From NCBI RefSeq assembly GCF_004791165.1, contig NZ_SRUZ01000009.1, positions 1 to 64,000 of the forward strand: DNA of 64,000 bases, read 5' to 3'. Origin of the DNA: Mesorhizobium sp. M8A.F.Ca.ET.218.01.1.1 (lineage in GTDB: Bacteria; Pseudomonadota; Alphaproteobacteria; Rhizobiales; Rhizobiaceae). Every line of letters begins with the position of its first letter. The first letter of the stretch is position 1. The position numbers and the translations under genes were made by a program. The notes beneath the pieces are model-generated. The model worked only from the letters and a program-made list of their open reading frames with translations, was not told the origin of the DNA and searched no databases. Below are positions 44,392-53,174 of the stretch, piece after piece.

Positions 44392-44413
44392 GCCGGGCGG
44401 CGTTCCGCCCGGC
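44392..44413 (-). terminator. Stem-loop after binding-protein gene (9-bp stem, 4-nt loop)
   Basis: GCCGGGCGG at 44392-44400 and CCGCCCGGC at 44405-44413 enclose a 4-nt loop, 10 nt after the binding-protein stop and ahead of the ATPase gene. No U-tract is present. It is expected to protect the upstream mRNA. Confidence 0.6.
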
Positions 44414-44423
44414 ATGTCCGTTT

Positions 44424-45875
44424 TCACTTGAGTGGCGGCAGTCCCATCGACGCGCGATAGGCCGCAAGTTGCTTGTCCTTACCGAATTCCTCCGTCAGGC
44501 TGTCCCATTCGGCTGCAACCGCATCCAAGGCTGCCTGTGGCTCAACTTGACCGGCAAGCGCCTTCGAAAGCTCGATTTCCAGCGCTTCGGTATAGTTGAA
44601 GAAGCCTGGCAGGCGCAGATCGAAGGTCACATTCTTGGCGTCGAGAGAACCTTTTATCGCACCCAGGTAAGATACGGCTTCAGGCCTGGAGAAGATCGAC
44701 AGCCAATTCTCGACATTGCTCATGTGGCTGAGGCGGTAGGGATTGACGCCGGTGCCGGCCGTGACGATGGCCTTGCCTGAAGTCTCGATGCTGGTGACTT
44801 CCTGGACGTAGTTCCAGGCCGCCTCCATATGCGCCGACGAGGTCGGAACACCGAGCTGCCAGCCACCAAATGCCAGGAAAGGCGAGGCGACTGGCTCGGG
44901 GAATTCGTCCCAAGCGCTCTTCTTGATGTTCCAGATCTTCGCCGAAGCGGGCAGGACCGACGCGCGGACGTTGCCGATGATGCGTGATTCCTTCTTGTCA
45001 GCGCCAAGAATCCCTGAATCGCCCCAGTCGATGTTCATTGCCACTTTGCCGCCGGAATAGAGCGGGCGGATCTCGCTCGAGCCATTGTTGAGCGAGCCGG
45101 GCGGATTGAAATCCAATCCCTTCTTGTAGTCTTCCAGCGCCTTTACCCAGCCCGGATTATTGATCTCGGCCTTCATCGTTTCGGGATCGAAGAACATCGA
45201 TCCCGGCACGTTAGGGTTGTTCGTGTAGCTCGCAGCGTGGCTGAAGAAAAACCAGAATTGCTGCCCGCCGCGCTTATAGGCCTCGGCGGTGCCGAAAAGC
45301 CCCTTGTCGGGACGAGTGAAGAAGGCTGCAATGTCGTAATATTGGTCCCAGGTCTTCGGAGGGGCGAGATCATAGCCGTATTTCGCCTTGAAGGTTTTTT
45401 GCTCCTCAGGATTTTCGAAGAGATCGCCGCGGTATTGCAGCGTGTGCATGTCGCCATCCATCTGGGCAGCCTTGACCTTGCCGTTCCAGATCATCAGCCG
45501 CTCTTTGTAGGCTGGGTGAATGTCGGCCCAGTACTCGCCCTGTTGCATGTTCGCCGGCATATCCGAAAGGAAATCGGCCATGTCCGGCAGCCAGGCTGGC
45601 GTAAAGGCCATAACGTCGAAATCGCCGGTGCTACTTTGCAGCGCGGTGATATATTTTGGGAACAGTTCGCCGAATGGGAACTCGACGACATTCACTTTGC
45701 CGCAGGTCTTCTTCGACCAATTGTCGCTGGCGGTCTTCAGGGCTGACGCCACGAACGGACCCGTCTGCACGCCGACACTCAAGGTCACACCAGTGTAGTC
45801 CGGTTCGCAAGCAAGCGCGGGGGTTGCGGCTGACACCATGAGCGCGCCGACCAATGTTGCGAGTTTGTGTACCAT
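44424..45875 (-). CDS. Sugar ABC transporter substrate-binding protein (family 1), second importer
   Basis: Periplasmic protein of 483 residues. A Sec signal peptide ends near TPALA (about residue 22), and the mature protein starts CEPDYTGVTLSVG. A second cysteine in SKKTCGKVNVVEFP suggests a disulfide. AGGAGGAG precedes the ATG at 45875. It is third in its operon, 28 bp after the MalG-type permease gene, and followed by a hairpin. This long family 1 type is common for alpha-glucoside, trehalose and polyol importers; the ligand is not deduced. Confidence 0.9.
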   Translation of the reverse strand: MVHKLATLVGALMVSAATPALACEPDYTGVTLSVGVQTGPFVASALKTASDNWSKKTCGKVNVVEFPFGELFPKYITALQSSTGDFDVMAFTPAWLPDMADFLSDMPANMQQGEYWADIHPAYKERLMIWNGKVKAAQMDGDMHTLQYRGDLFENPEEQKTFKAKYGYDLAPPKTWDQYYDIAAFFTRPDKGLFGTAEAYKRGGQQFWFFFSHAASYTNNPNVPGSMFFDPETMKAEINNPGWVKALEDYKKGLDFNPPGSLNNGSSEIRPLYSGGKVAMNIDWGDSGILGADKKESRIIGNVRASVLPASAKIWNIKKSAWDEFPEPVASPFLAFGGWQLGVPTSSAHMEAAWNYVQEVTSIETSGKAIVTAGTGVNPYRLSHMSNVENWLSIFSRPEAVSYLGAIKGSLDAKNVTFDLRLPGFFNYTEALEIELSKALAGQVEPQAALDAVAAEWDSLTEEFGKDKQLAAYRASMGLPPLK

Positions 45876-45903
45876 GCCAGTTCTCCTCCTTTGAAACACG
45901 AAG

Positions 45904-46923
45904 CTATTTGATTGAACCTGCGAGCAACCCGGACCGCATCATGCGGCCGAGCAGAGCCGCGACGAACATCATCGGAACGATCGAGATGAGTGTGGCCGCC
46001 GATATTGCCCACCATTCGTCTCCGCGACTGGATACCTGTCCGGCGAGAACCACGGGCAGCGTTTGCCACCGAGACGTGGTGAGCAGCAGAGCAAAGAGAA
46101 ACTCGTTCCAGATGAAGGCCAGCACGATCATGAAAGTGGCCAACATCCCAGGTCGGACCATCGGCAGCACGATCTCGAAGAAGATCCGCCAGCGCGGCAC
46201 GTCGTCCACGAGCGCCGCCTCCTCGACCTCCAAGGGCACGCTTTTGAAGAAGTCGATCATCAGCCAGACGGCCAACGGCAGGCCAAAGGCCGTGTAAGCA
46301 AGGACCAAACCCAGATAGCTGTCGAGAAGACGCACGCCCTGTTTGTTCAGCTCTGCGTAGAAGAGGAAGAGCGCAAAGGCCGAGACGACCGGCGGAAACA
46401 TGCGCTGAGAGACGAACCAGAAGGTGATATCCTTGTTGCCGAGCTGCGGGCCAGGCAATCGAAGCCTGTTGAGGACAATGCAAGTCGGAAGCGCGGCCAG
46501 CATCGACAGACTGAGCGATTGCGGCGCCGGCAGGCGCCACACTTCGTTCAAGAGTATGAAGCCGCCGATGGCAATTGCGGCGAAGGCGATAGCGGCGGCA
46601 AGCTTAATACGGTATTCGAAACGGCTGAGCCCATAAGCGGCCATCGAGCCGAAGAAGACCGCAAGGGCAGTCGCCGAGAGGCCGACGGCCGTCGAGTGCC
46701 AAAAGCCCCTGAAAAAGTCACCGCGCTCACCCGCCACGATTTCGCGGAATGTCGAAAACGTAGGATTGAAGTCGATCCACGGCAAGTAGGTTGGGCCACC
46801 ATTCACGTCTGTTGGTGCCTTGAAGGCGGTGACCCCGACCCACCAGAATGGCGCCGCGACGAATAGCGCCCAGACGAGGCAGGCTAGGAAGGCGACCCAG
46901 CGGAGCAAGCGGCCTTCATTCAT
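45904..46923 (-). CDS. Sugar ABC transporter permease (MalG family), second importer
   Basis: Inner-membrane protein of 339 residues, longer than typical MalG because of an extra segment between the first two spans (roughly residues 110-160, including AAAIAFAAIAIGGFILLNEVW). The EAA loop is EEAALVDDVPRWRIFFEIVLP. GGAG precedes the ATG. The start overlaps the stop of the MalF-type gene by 4 bp. Confidence 0.9.
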   Translation of the reverse strand: MNEGRLLRWVAFLACLVWALFVAAPFWWVGVTAFKAPTDVNGGPTYLPWIDFNPTFSTFREIVAGERGDFFRGFWHSTAVGLSATALAVFFGSMAAYGLSRFEYRIKLAAAIAFAAIAIGGFILLNEVWRLPAPQSLSLSMLAALPTCIVLNRLRLPGPQLGNKDITFWFVSQRMFPPVVSAFALFLFYAELNKQGVRLLDSYLGLVLAYTAFGLPLAVWLMIDFFKSVPLEVEEAALVDDVPRWRIFFEIVLPMVRPGMLATFMIVLAFIWNEFLFALLLTTSRWQTLPVVLAGQVSSRGDEWWAISAATLISIVPMMFVAALLGRMMRSGLLAGSIK

Positions 46924-47792
46924 GTGCGCTTCTCCATCAACGGCCGTGCGAGCGCCAGATACACAATTCCGAACAGAGTGATGACCATCAGGAAGAGAAA
47001 GCTCAGCGCCGAGGCCTGCCCGAGGTTGAACTTCTTGAAGCCCTCATTGTAGGCGAAGAGCGTCAGCGTCTCGGTGGAGGTGCCCGGACCTCCGCCGGTG
47101 AGCACAAAGACCGTGTCGATGATCTTCAAACCTTCGATGATGCGGATGAAGACGACCGCCACGGAGAGCGGCAGCAGCATCGGAAAAGTGATGCTCCAGA
47201 AGCGCTGCCAAGGCGACGCGTTCTCGATGGCGGCCGCTTCGAACACTTCCCGCGGCAGGCCCTGCAGGCCGGCGAGCATCAGCAGTGTGACAAGTGGCGT
47301 CCACTGCCAGATTTCAACGATGGCGATCACCGCAATCGCCCAGTTCGCCTGCGTCAGAAAAGGCAGGTTCGGAAAGCCGAGAAATGTCGCGAACTCGTTA
47401 AGAGGACCAAGTGTTGGGCTGAATATCATCCGTGCGACAAGCGCCACCGCAACGGGCGCCATGAACATCGGAAAAAGGAAAAGCGGTCGGTAAAGCCGCT
47501 CACCAGGTACGTTACTGTGCAATGAAAGTGCCAGGGCAAGGCCAACACAATATTGAACGGCCACCGAGATCAGAACGATGATACTCGTTGTTGCTATAGC
47601 GCCCCAGAAGCGTGCTGAGGCAAGCAGCCCCAGATAATTTTCAAGGCCGACGAAGCGCGCCGGTAAAGGGGGCGTTAGGCGCATGGACTGAAAACTGACG
47701 GTCAGCGCATATATCAGCGGGAAAATGCTGACAGCCAGCACGATGAGGAATGCCGGCCAGACAAAGAGATATTTTATGCGTTCGTCACGCAA
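46920..47792 (-). CDS. Sugar ABC transporter permease (MalF family), second importer
   Basis: Inner-membrane protein of about 290 residues. It begins IKYLFVWPAFLIVLAVSIFP and has the EAA loop EAAAIENASPWQRFWSITFP and the TGGGPGTSTETLTLFAY segment. I prefer the TTG at 47792 because a very strong GGGGGGAGGAAGG lies directly before it; the ATG at 47813 would place that site inside the coding region and add seven residues. First gene of its operon, about 290 bp downstream of operator site D. Confidence 0.88.
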   Translation of the reverse strand: MRDERIKYLFVWPAFLIVLAVSIFPLIYALTVSFQSMRLTPPLPARFVGLENYLGLLASARFWGAIATTSIIVLISVAVQYCVGLALALSLHSNVPGERLYRPLFLFPMFMAPVAVALVARMIFSPTLGPLNEFATFLGFPNLPFLTQANWAIAVIAIVEIWQWTPLVTLLMLAGLQGLPREVFEAAAIENASPWQRFWSITFPMLLPLSVAVVFIRIIEGLKIIDTVFVLTGGGPGTSTETLTLFAYNEGFKKFNLGQASALSFLFLMVITLFGIVYLALARPLMEKRT

Positions 47793-48084
47793 ACCTTCCT
47801 CCCCCCTCGTCATTCAGCTGCTGCCAACTGTTGTGAACGGAAGCTCACAGTATTGACGGACCATGTCCTCGGCGCCTGGGTCCCTTGGCTGCAACCAATC
47901 GTCTTCTATAGATGCAATCCGATGCGATCCCAGTGGCATGCGCGCTTTCTCCGCCGTCACGACGCTCGTTGCTTTATTTGGACTAGGCAGCCGGCAGCGG
48001 CGGAACATCGAAAGCGGGATGTCAGCTCCAGTCGTAGCGAGGGCCGCGAACTCAAGTAGCCCCCTTCTCTATGTCTGTCAACGA

Positions 48085-48110
48085 CAAATAGATCTTTCAA
48101 AATACAATTG
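48085..48110. promoter_or_regulatory. Operator site D: CAAAT-N16-AATTG
   Basis: CAAAT at 48085-48089 and AATTG (one change from ATTTG) at 48106-48110, spacing 16. Left flank ACAAATAGATCTTT and right flank AAAATACAATTG match sites A-C. It lies upstream of the MalF-type permease gene of the second importer. Confidence 0.62.
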
Positions 48111-48283
48111 TGTTCAAAAATTCTACCCGGAAACCGGGAAAATGGTCTCATTTGGTCAAGCTTCTAGCCAAGACAGGGTTTTCTTGTGCCAAATCGCCTT
48201 TTGTGGCTACATTTGCATGCTGCCTGATGCCCTTTGAATCGATAGCACGGGTAAATGATAGGACCGGGAAGTTACAAGAAGGT

Positions 48284-48490
48284 ATGGTCGCGGCAATAAC
48301 GGGCGCCGCTTTCCGAATCGGCTTGGAATGCGCACGATTCATGCTGGCGGAAGGTGGACGGGTTGCGCTTGTGGATCGCGCGGCAGATAGGCTCGACGAA
48401 CTCTGCAGTGATCCCGGTCCAAGGGCCTTTCCGGTTGTGGTCGCCGACTTCTTCTTCAGCGAACACCACTGTGACCTGCTGGCGGCCTAA
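48284..48490 (+). pseudogene. Truncated short-chain dehydrogenase (SDR) fragment
   Basis: About 68 residues show the SDR start: AAITGAAFRIGLECARFMLA (cofactor-binding turn and helix) and VALVDRAADRLDEL, ending in FPVVVADF. The frame then stops, whereas an SDR has about 250 residues. The active-site Ser-Tyr-Lys is absent. It is a remnant, immediately followed by the nadC remnant. Confidence 0.6.
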
Positions 48491-49060
48491 CGCTTCCCTC
48501 GCATTGCAGCTGCGATGCTCGCCTTCAAGCTCATCGACCAGAATGTCGAGACAACGGTGGAGCGAGCGGACGGCAGCGACGTCGCGCAAGGCGAGGCCAT
48601 CGCATGGGCGGTCCGGCCCGGGCCATGCTTAACGCCGAACGGACAGCGCTCTCATTGCGACGGCGACGGCAGCGTCATCGCGGCTGTTCGCGGCCATGTG
48701 CAAAGATCGTCTGCACGACGCCGGCTTGCGGGCTGTCGAAAAATACGCCGTGCACATCGCGATCGCCGCCGGAATTCGTCCAGCCGTCGAGCGCGCGCGA
48801 AGCTCGTCAAGATCGAAGTCGAGGTCGACAAGCTGGCCAGGTCTTGGGTCTCGCTCCGGGACGCTGCCCTACTCGACAACATGTCGGTCGACGAGTTGCA
48901 ACATGCAATGGCGATGATTGCCGGCCGGGCGACTACCGAGGCCTCGTGTAGGGTCACACCGGCGACGGCGCCAGCATCGCCGCGACCGGAGTCGATCTGA
49001 TCTCCGGCTGGCTGACTCATAGCGCGCCAACCTTAATATCGGTCTCGACTACCGTGAGAT
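48491..49060 (+). pseudogene. nadC: Degenerate nadC (nicotinate-nucleotide pyrophosphorylase)
   Basis: Plus-strand reading across several frames gives recognisable NadC pieces in order: AAMLAFKLIDQ with GSDVAQGEAIA, then ARAMLNAERTALSL, then AGLRAVEKYAVHI, then LVKIEVEVDKL, LLDNMSVDELQHAMAMIAGR and TTEASCRVTPATAP. At least three frame changes and a shortened N-terminus rule out function. NadC normally makes nicotinate mononucleotide from quinolinate in NAD synthesis. Remnants here beside thiC suggest loss of a nad cluster that often accompanies thi genes on rhizobial replicons. Confidence 0.72.
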
Positions 49061-49174
49061 TTGATCGTCGGGCTGACCATCAGCGGGCAAGTCTCAGGGA
49101 TAACCAGTCACCTGAATGGCCCGAGGGGTCTGCACGCGCAGGACTACACTTGACAGATAGCGTCGGTCCGGTCA

Positions 49175-49285
49175 CCCTCAGGCATTCACCAGGGGAGTCC
49201 CGGCAAGGGGCTGAGATACTGCTGGCTTCGCGGCGCAGTGACCCGTTGAACCTGATCCAGTTCATACTGGCGTAGGGACGGTGCA
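49175..49285 (+). promoter_or_regulatory. TPP riboswitch (THI element) upstream of thiC
   Basis: The conserved THI-box parts are present: AGGGGAGTCC near 49192, GGGGCTGAGATACTG near 49208-49222, and ACCCGTTGAACCTGATCC then CATACTGGCGTAGGGA (about 49243-49278). When thiamine pyrophosphate is bound, expression of the thi genes should fall. About 115 bp separate it from the thiC start, enough for an expression platform. Confidence 0.95.
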
Positions 49286-49399
49286 AGCGCTTTTGCGGGA
49301 GTTTACGCCCGAGGTCCTGTTTCGGCAGGTCGACTGAAGCTCTTTTCATCCTTCCGGCACAGAACTGGGTCTCCAATGCATGAGCAAAGGAGCCTCACG

Positions 49400-51235
49400 A
49401 TGAATGCCCTCACCCCTGCCGTGTCGACGGGACCATTGCCCGCCTCGCGGAAAATCCACAAGTCCGGCGTCCTCCACCCACAGATCAGGGTGCCGATGCG
49501 CGAAATCTCCGTTCATCCGACAGCCGGCGAGCCGCCCGTCACCGTCTATGATCCGTCCGGCCCCTACACCGACCCGACTGTCGAAACCAGCATCGAAAAG
49601 GGCCTCGCACGGATTCGCCGCGAATGGGTTACGGCCCGCGACGACGTCGAGGCCTATGACGGCCGCCATGTCCGGCCGGAAGACAATGGATTCGTCACGA
49701 GCGAGCGCCTGACACCGGAATTTCCGGTATGCAACCGACCGCTCAGGGCCAAGGCAGGCAAGGCGGTGACTCAGCTTGCCTATGCGCGCGCCGGCATCGT
49801 CACGCCCGAAATGGAGTTCGTCGCCATCCGCGAGAACCTCGGCCGCGAGATGCTGCGTGGCAAGCTTGAGCGGGACGGCGAGGCCTTCGGGGCCGCGATC
49901 CCCGACTTCGTCACACCGGAATTCGTGCGTGAGGAGGTAGCACGCGGACGTGCGATCATTCCCGCCAACATCAATCATCCCGAAAGCGAACCGATGATCA
50001 TCGGCCGCAATTTCCTGGTGAAGATCAACGCCAATATCGGCAACTCGGCGGTCACCTCTTCGATGGCCGAGGAAGTGGAAAAGATGGTGTGGGCGATCCG
50101 CTGGGGCGCCGACACGGTGATGGATCTGTCGACGGGACGCAGCATCCATAACATCCGCGAGTGGATCGTACGCAATGCGCCAGTGCCGATCGGCACGGTG
50201 CCTCTCTATCAGGCGCTCGAAAAGGTGGGCGGCATCGCCGAGGACCTGACCTGGGCGGTCTACCGCGACACGCTGATCGAACAGGCCGAACAGGGCGTCG
50301 ACTATTTCACCATCCATGCCGGCGTGCGGCTGCATTACATCCCGCTTACCGTAGACCGGGTCACGGGCATCGTCTCGCGTGGCGGCTCGATCATGGCCAA
50401 ATGGTGCCTGCACCATCACCGAGAAAGCTTCCTCTACGAGCATTTCGCGGAGATCTGCGACATCTGCCGCGCCTATGATGTGTCCTTTTCTCTCGGCGAC
50501 GGCCTTCGTCCGGGCTCGATCGCCGATGCCAATGACGCAGCCCAATTCGCCGAGCTGGAGACGCTCGGCGAGTTGACGAAGATCGCCTGGGCCAAGGATT
50601 GCCAGGTGATGATCGAGGGGCCCGGCCACGTGCCGATGCACAAGATCAAGGAGAACATGGACAAGCAGCTCGCAGTGTGCGGCGAGGCGCCGTTCTATAC
50701 GCTTGGACCGCTGACGACCGACATCGCGCCAGGCTATGACCACATCACCTCAGGTATCGGCGCCGCCATGATCGGCTGGTTCGGCACGGCCATGCTTTGC
50801 TATGTCACACCCAAGGAGCATCTCGGCCTTCCCGACCGCAACGACGTCAAGATTGGCGTGATCACCTACAAGATAGCCGCTCATGCCGCCGATCTGGCTA
50901 AGGGGCATCCAGCGACAAAACTCAGGGATGATGCCCTTTCGCGCGCGCGTTTCGAGTTCCGCTGGGAAGACCAGTTCAACCTGTCGCTCGACCCCGAAAC
51001 CGCGCGGTCCTTCCACGACCAGACCTTGCCCAAGGAGGCGCACAAGGTGGCGCATTTCTGCTCCATGTGCGGGCCGAAATTCTGCTCGATGCGCATCTCC
51101 CACGACATCCGCGCCGAGGCACAGAAAGAGGGCATGGCCGCGATGGCGGCGAAATATCGCGAAGGCGGCGATCTCTATATGCCGGCTGATGAGACCGGCG
51201 TACGGCTGATGTCAGAGGTGCCGGAACCGTCATGA
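49400..51235 (+). CDS. thiC: Phosphomethylpyrimidine synthase ThiC
   Basis: Radical-SAM enzyme of 611 residues that rearranges aminoimidazole ribotide to the thiamine pyrimidine HMP-P. The C-terminal cluster motif CSMCGPKFC gives C554, C557 and C562 as ligands. The central barrel contains GWGAD-type and HHRESFLYEHF segments. AAAGGAG precedes the ATG at 49400. It is directly controlled by the TPP riboswitch and overlaps thiO by 4 bp. Length and motifs are complete. Confidence 0.97.
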   Translation: MNALTPAVSTGPLPASRKIHKSGVLHPQIRVPMREISVHPTAGEPPVTVYDPSGPYTDPTVETSIEKGLARIRREWVTARDDVEAYDGRHVRPEDNGFVTSERLTPEFPVCNRPLRAKAGKAVTQLAYARAGIVTPEMEFVAIRENLGREMLRGKLERDGEAFGAAIPDFVTPEFVREEVARGRAIIPANINHPESEPMIIGRNFLVKINANIGNSAVTSSMAEEVEKMVWAIRWGADTVMDLSTGRSIHNIREWIVRNAPVPIGTVPLYQALEKVGGIAEDLTWAVYRDTLIEQAEQGVDYFTIHAGVRLHYIPLTVDRVTGIVSRGGSIMAKWCLHHHRESFLYEHFAEICDICRAYDVSFSLGDGLRPGSIADANDAAQFAELETLGELTKIAWAKDCQVMIEGPGHVPMHKIKENMDKQLAVCGEAPFYTLGPLTTDIAPGYDHITSGIGAAMIGWFGTAMLCYVTPKEHLGLPDRNDVKIGVITYKIAAHAADLAKGHPATKLRDDALSRARFEFRWEDQFNLSLDPETARSFHDQTLPKEAHKVAHFCSMCGPKFCSMRISHDIRAEAQKEGMAAMAAKYREGGDLYMPADETGVRLMSEVPEPS

Positions 51236-52233
51236 GGGTACTGGTCAAAGGGGCCGGCGTCGCCGGCCTCGCCGCGGCGTTCGAGCTCGCTGCCCGCGGT
51301 GCCGCGGTGACCGTCGCGGAGACAAGGCATGGCCTCGGCGGCAACGCATCATGGTTCGCGGGCGGCATGCTGGCACCATGGTGCGAGCGTGAAAGCGCCG
51401 AGCAGCCGGTTCTGGACCTTGGATGCGGCGCGGCCGATTGGTGGGAGGCGACAACGCCGGGTCAGGTGACACGGGCCGGGACACTGGTCGTGGCCGCGCC
51501 GCGTGATGCGGGCGAGCTCGACCGGTTCGCCAGTCGCACGTCGGGTCATCGGCGCGTCGATGAAGATGATATCGCGTTGCTGGAGCCCGACCTCGCCGGC
51601 CGATTCCGCCGCGGATTGCTGTTCCCCGATGAGGGTCATCTCGACCCGCGCCAGGCGATGGCGGCACTTCATGACAAGCTCGCGGCCATGGGTGTCGAAT
51701 TCCACTTCAGCTGCGACGCCCGGCACATCTCCGGTTTCGATCGCCACATCGACTGCACGGGGATGGCGGCCGTCGATGACAGGCTGCGCGGCGTTCGCGG
51801 CGAAATGCTGATCCTGCGCACGCCTGAAGTCTCGCTGTCGCGCCCGGTCCGGCTGCTTCATCCGCGCTTTCCGCTCTACGCGGTGCCGCGCACCGGCCAC
51901 CGTTTCATGATCGGCGCCACGATGATCGAGAGCCAATCTGGGGGACCGGTCACGGCGCGTTCGATGATGGAGTTGCTCAGTGCCGCCTGCGGGCTCCATC
52001 CGACATTCGGCGAGGCTGAGATCGTTGAGGCCGGTGTCGGCGTTCGTCCGGCCTTTCCAGACAACCTGCCGCGAGTCGAGGTCCATGGAAGCACCGTCGC
52101 GATCAACGGCCTCTACCGCCATGGCTTTCTTCTCGCCCCCGCAATGGCGCACCAGGCAGCCGACCTGGTTTTCAATCAAGCCGGAACCAAGGAGCTTGCT
52201 CATGAAACTGATGGTCAATGGCGAAGCGCGTGA
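51232..52233 (+). CDS. thiO: Glycine oxidase ThiO
   Basis: FAD-dependent oxidase of 333 residues that makes the glycine imine needed for thiazole formation. The FAD site is VKGAGVAGLAAAFELAARG at residues 5-23, followed by GGNASWFAGGMLAPWCE and a C-terminal NGLYRHGFLLAPAMA segment. It overlaps thiC by 4 bp and thiS by 32 bp, as in other thiCOSGE operons. Family alternatives (other DAO-fold oxidases) are unlikely in this position. Confidence 0.94.
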   Translation: MRVLVKGAGVAGLAAAFELAARGAAVTVAETRHGLGGNASWFAGGMLAPWCERESAEQPVLDLGCGAADWWEATTPGQVTRAGTLVVAAPRDAGELDRFASRTSGHRRVDEDDIALLEPDLAGRFRRGLLFPDEGHLDPRQAMAALHDKLAAMGVEFHFSCDARHISGFDRHIDCTGMAAVDDRLRGVRGEMLILRTPEVSLSRPVRLLHPRFPLYAVPRTGHRFMIGATMIESQSGGPVTARSMMELLSAACGLHPTFGEAEIVEAGVGVRPAFPDNLPRVEVHGSTVAINGLYRHGFLLAPAMAHQAADLVFNQAGTKELAHETDGQWRSA

Positions 52234-52399
52234 GATCGCCGCCGCCACGCTGGCCGAATTGCTTGCCGCGCTCGACTATGAGGGCGATTGGCTGGCGACG
52301 GCCGTCAACAGCGACCTCGTGCACAAAGCCAACCGGGCGGAATTCCGATTGAGCGACGGCGACCGGATCGAAATCCTCTCGCCGATGCAGGGAGGCTAG
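52202..52399 (+). CDS. thiS: Sulfur carrier protein ThiS
   Basis: Ubiquitin-fold protein of 65 residues ending in the obligatory Gly-Gly (SPMQGG) that becomes the thiocarboxylate donating sulfur to ThiG. It begins MKLMVNGEAREI, typical of ThiS. GGAG precedes the ATG, and the gene starts inside the 3-prime end of thiO. One bp separates it from thiG. Confidence 0.95.
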   Translation: MKLMVNGEAREIAAATLAELLAALDYEGDWLATAVNSDLVHKANRAEFRLSDGDRIEILSPMQGG

Positions 52400-52400
52400 C

Positions 52401-53174
52401 ATGTTCGATCTTCTTGGAACGACGCTTGCCTCGCGGCTGCTTCTCGGCACGGCTCAATATCCCTCGCCGGCCATCCTTGCCGACGCGGTCAAGGCGTCGG
52501 GCACGTCTATCGTGACCGTCTCCCTGCGGCGAGAGATGGCGGGCGGCAGGGCCGGCGAGAAATTCTGGTCGCTGATGCGCTCGCTTGGCACGAGAGTCCT
52601 TCCCAACACGGCAGGCTGCCACTCCGTCAAGGAAGCGGTCACCACCGCGAACATGGCGCGCGAGGTGTTCGGGACGAGCTGGATCAAGCTCGAAGTGATC
52701 GGCAAACACGACACACTGCAGCCTGACGTGTTCTGCCTGGTCGACGCCGCCCGCATCCTGTCCGAGGACGGCTTTTCCGTCTTTCCCTATACCACCGACG
52801 ATCTTGTCGTCGCCGAGCGGCTGCTGGAAGCGGGCTGCAAGGTCCTGATGCCGTGGTGCGCACCGATCGGTTCCGCCCTGGGACCCGTCAACATTCCGGC
52901 GCTGCGCTCGATGCGCGCACATTTCCCAGGCGTCCCGCTGATTGTGGATGCAGGGCTCGGACGGCCGTCGCACGCGGCGACCGTCATGGAACTCGGCTTT
53001 GACGCCGTGCTCCTGAACACGGCGGTCGCCAAGGCGGCCGATCCGGTCGGCATGGCGCGTGCTTTCGGCAAGACGGTCGAAGCCGGCCGCGAAGCCTTTT
53101 GCTCGGGAATGCTCGAACCGCGCGAGGTCGCGATGCCGTCAACCCCGACGATCGGCAGGGCGGCTTTTTCATGA
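52401..53174 (+). CDS. thiG: Thiazole synthase ThiG
   Basis: TIM-barrel enzyme of 257 residues forming the thiazole carboxylate phosphate from deoxyxylulose phosphate, glycine imine and ThiS thiocarboxylate. The Schiff-base lysine is in WIKLEVIG near residue 96, the phosphate site in LIVDAGLGRPSHA, and LLNTAVAKA follows. GGGAGG precedes the ATG. It is coupled to thiE by a 4-bp overlap. Confidence 0.95.
   Translation: MFDLLGTTLASRLLLGTAQYPSPAILADAVKASGTSIVTVSLRREMAGGRAGEKFWSLMRSLGTRVLPNTAGCHSVKEAVTTANMAREVFGTSWIKLEVIGKHDTLQPDVFCLVDAARILSEDGFSVFPYTTDDLVVAERLLEAGCKVLMPWCAPIGSALGPVNIPALRSMRAHFPGVPLIVDAGLGRPSHAATVMELGFDAVLLNTAVAKAADPVGMARAFGKTVEAGREAFCSGMLEPREVAMPSTPTIGRAAFS

Noticed and set aside
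49346..50743. Minus-strand frame of 465 codons
   Set aside because: Exact antisense of thiC, a typical GC-rich shadow, rich in His/Arg/Asp and without motifs.
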